From positions 142,547-206,546 of the forward strand of contig JAHQWG010000028.1 in NCBI GenBank assembly GCA_029856045.1: a stretch of DNA of 64,000 nucleotides. Direction: 5' to 3'. Below the pieces are notes generated by a model. That model was not told the DNA's origin. It was given only the letters and a program-made list of their open reading frames with translations, and did not search any database. Positions within the stretch are counted from its first letter, which is position 1; each line of letters opens with the position of its first letter. This DNA comes from Promethearchaeia archaeon. GTDB taxonomy: Archaea; Asgardarchaeota; Lokiarchaeia; Sigyniarchaeales; SOKP01. Shown one piece after another: positions 63,438 to 64,000 of the stretch. Position numbers and translations under genes: made by a program.

Positions 63438-63877
63438 TCTTTATTAAATATTTTATTTGGACCTACTGATTTTACATTTTCAACAGTTTTTCGTACAACC
63501 TTTGCAAATCTTTCTCCTTCAGCAGCAGAGACCCAAGTAAAATTGAGTCTTTCAGGTTCAATTCCCAAAAATATCATCAAATCTCTTAAAATCGCAAACC
63601 TTCTTCTTGCAACATAATTGCCAGAGATATAGTGACAATCACCAGGATGACATCCTGAGACAAGAATACCGTCCCAACCATAAGCTAGGCTTTTTACTAT
63701 GAAGAATGGGTTAATTCGACCTGTACAAGGCACGCGAACAACTCGAATGTTTGGGGGATATTGAATTCGACTAACTCCCGCTAAATCAGCACCTGCATAC
63801 GAGCACCAATTACATAAAAACGCAATTATTTTAGGTTTCCACTCCTCTGTTAAATTTTCTTTACTTTCATCAGTCAT
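63431..63877 (-). CDS. mvhD: MvhD/FloxD-like [2Fe-2S] electron-transfer subunit
   Basis: A 148-residue MvhD-family protein. Cys residues sit in IIAFLCNWCSYAGADLAGVSR (about 18-38), VRVPCTGRI and VSGCHPGDCHYISGN, binding a [2Fe-2S] cluster; a final helix has FTWVSAAEGERFAKVV. It passes electrons from hydrogenase or flavin subunits to HdrA. A strong SD (GGGGAGGG at 63886-63893, minus strand) sits eight bases before the ATG and inside the end of hdrA, so the gene follows hdrA closely. No Mvh hydrogenase genes follow, so the donor is probably the Flox module rather than H2. Confidence 0.93.
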   Translation of the reverse strand: MTDESKENLTEEWKPKIIAFLCNWCSYAGADLAGVSRIQYPPNIRVVRVPCTGRINPFFIVKSLAYGWDGILVSGCHPGDCHYISGNYVARRRFAILRDLMIFLGIEPERLNFTWVSAAEGERFAKVVRKTVENVKSVGPNKIFNKEW

Positions 63878-63880
63878 TTT

Positions 63881-64000
63881 TTATTCCCTCCCCATTATCA
63901 TAGCAAATATTTGTTCACCTGTAAATCCTAATATATCGATTGCGGAGCATCTGCAATTCCCAGAACACGCTCCACAACCTTTACATAAAGCTTCATTAAT
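63881..64000 (-). CDS. hdrA: HdrA, C-terminal end only (partial)
   Basis: The last 39 codons of a frame entering from the right edge read INEALCKGCGACSGNCRCSA, then IDILGFTGEQIFAMIMGRE. The ferredoxin-like Cys set followed by GFTxEQI is the usual end of HdrA, the FAD and Fe-S subunit of heterodisulfide reductase that splits electrons between two acceptors. One site has an unusual CRC spacing. Gene order (hdrA-mvhD) supports the call. Most of the gene is outside the window. Confidence 0.8.
   Translation of the reverse strand: MNEALCKGCGACSGNCRCSAIDILGFTGEQIFAMIMGRE

Noticed and set aside
1-64000. tRNA or rRNA genes in the spacers
   Set aside because: No spacer has the locally raised G+C, T-loop or anticodon arrangement expected of tRNA in such an A/T-rich genome, and none has rRNA-like sequence.

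Overview
The window is AT-rich and densely coded, and it reads as archaeal, most likely an Asgard archaeon of the Lokiarchaeia type. That assignment is inference from gene content; no rRNA gene is present to test it. The pointers are an actin-family protein, two MglA/Ras-like small GTPases, a longin-like N-terminus, an archaeal-style AsnRS, CofE for coenzyme F420, a glycerol-1-phosphate-dehydrogenase-like enzyme, a methanogenesis-marker-9-like protein, an HdrA/MvhD electron-transfer cluster, TATA-like boxes and frequent TTG/GTG starts. Bacterial-type genes (gyrBA, GPH symporters, a PAS histidine kinase, DUF998 proteins) sit among them, as is common in this group. I found no tRNA, rRNA, CRISPR array or insertion sequence.

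Layout. 1-10.6 kb is mostly housekeeping: the 5' part of gatA, asnS, cofE, a dihydropteroate synthase homologue, the gyrB-gyrA operon, a phosphodiesterase and a small GTPase whose only possible start codon is ATT. 10.6-23.9 kb is a long co-directional minus-strand block: a lone adenine methyltransferase, a degenerate PLD-like protein, a TPR plus pseudo-CHAT protein, an actin-related protein with altered catalytic positions, a coiled-coil protein, an AbrB-ACT regulator, a 1476-residue membrane-anchored coiled-coil protein with an N-terminal alpha/alpha toroid, and a DUF3782-type nuclease-like protein. This block is the best candidate for an undescribed system, probably a membrane-linked cytoskeletal or signalling device.

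24-47.6 kb is metabolic: an AraM/G1PDH-like dehydrogenase, Gfo/Idh oxidoreductase, DegT aminotransferase, a ceramidase-like/PIG-L double-amidase fusion, a second PIG-L enzyme, two GPH sugar symporters, three GlcD-like flavoproteins with two HdrD-like Fe-S partners, a radical SAM enzyme and a glutamate-dehydrogenase-family enzyme fused to CBS domains. Together they suggest uptake and de-N-acylation of amino-sugar or glycolipid material followed by oxidation of hydroxy acids. A second small GTPase and an HExxH protein lie inside this stretch.

47.6-59.4 kb is mixed: two DUF998 membrane proteins, a decayed HepT remnant, a longin/TPR-like protein, an AAA ATPase, Hsp20, a DHH phosphoesterase overlapping the marker-9 protein, a PAS histidine kinase, a HEAT protein, dihydrolipoamide dehydrogenase and two small ORFs. 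59.4-64 kb is a minus-strand operon, hdrA(end)-mvhD/floxD-floxC-floxB-floxA-frhB. It predicts a cytosolic complex joining NAD(P)H, F420 and heterodisulfide/ferredoxin electron pools. The cofE gene near the left end supplies the F420 branch.
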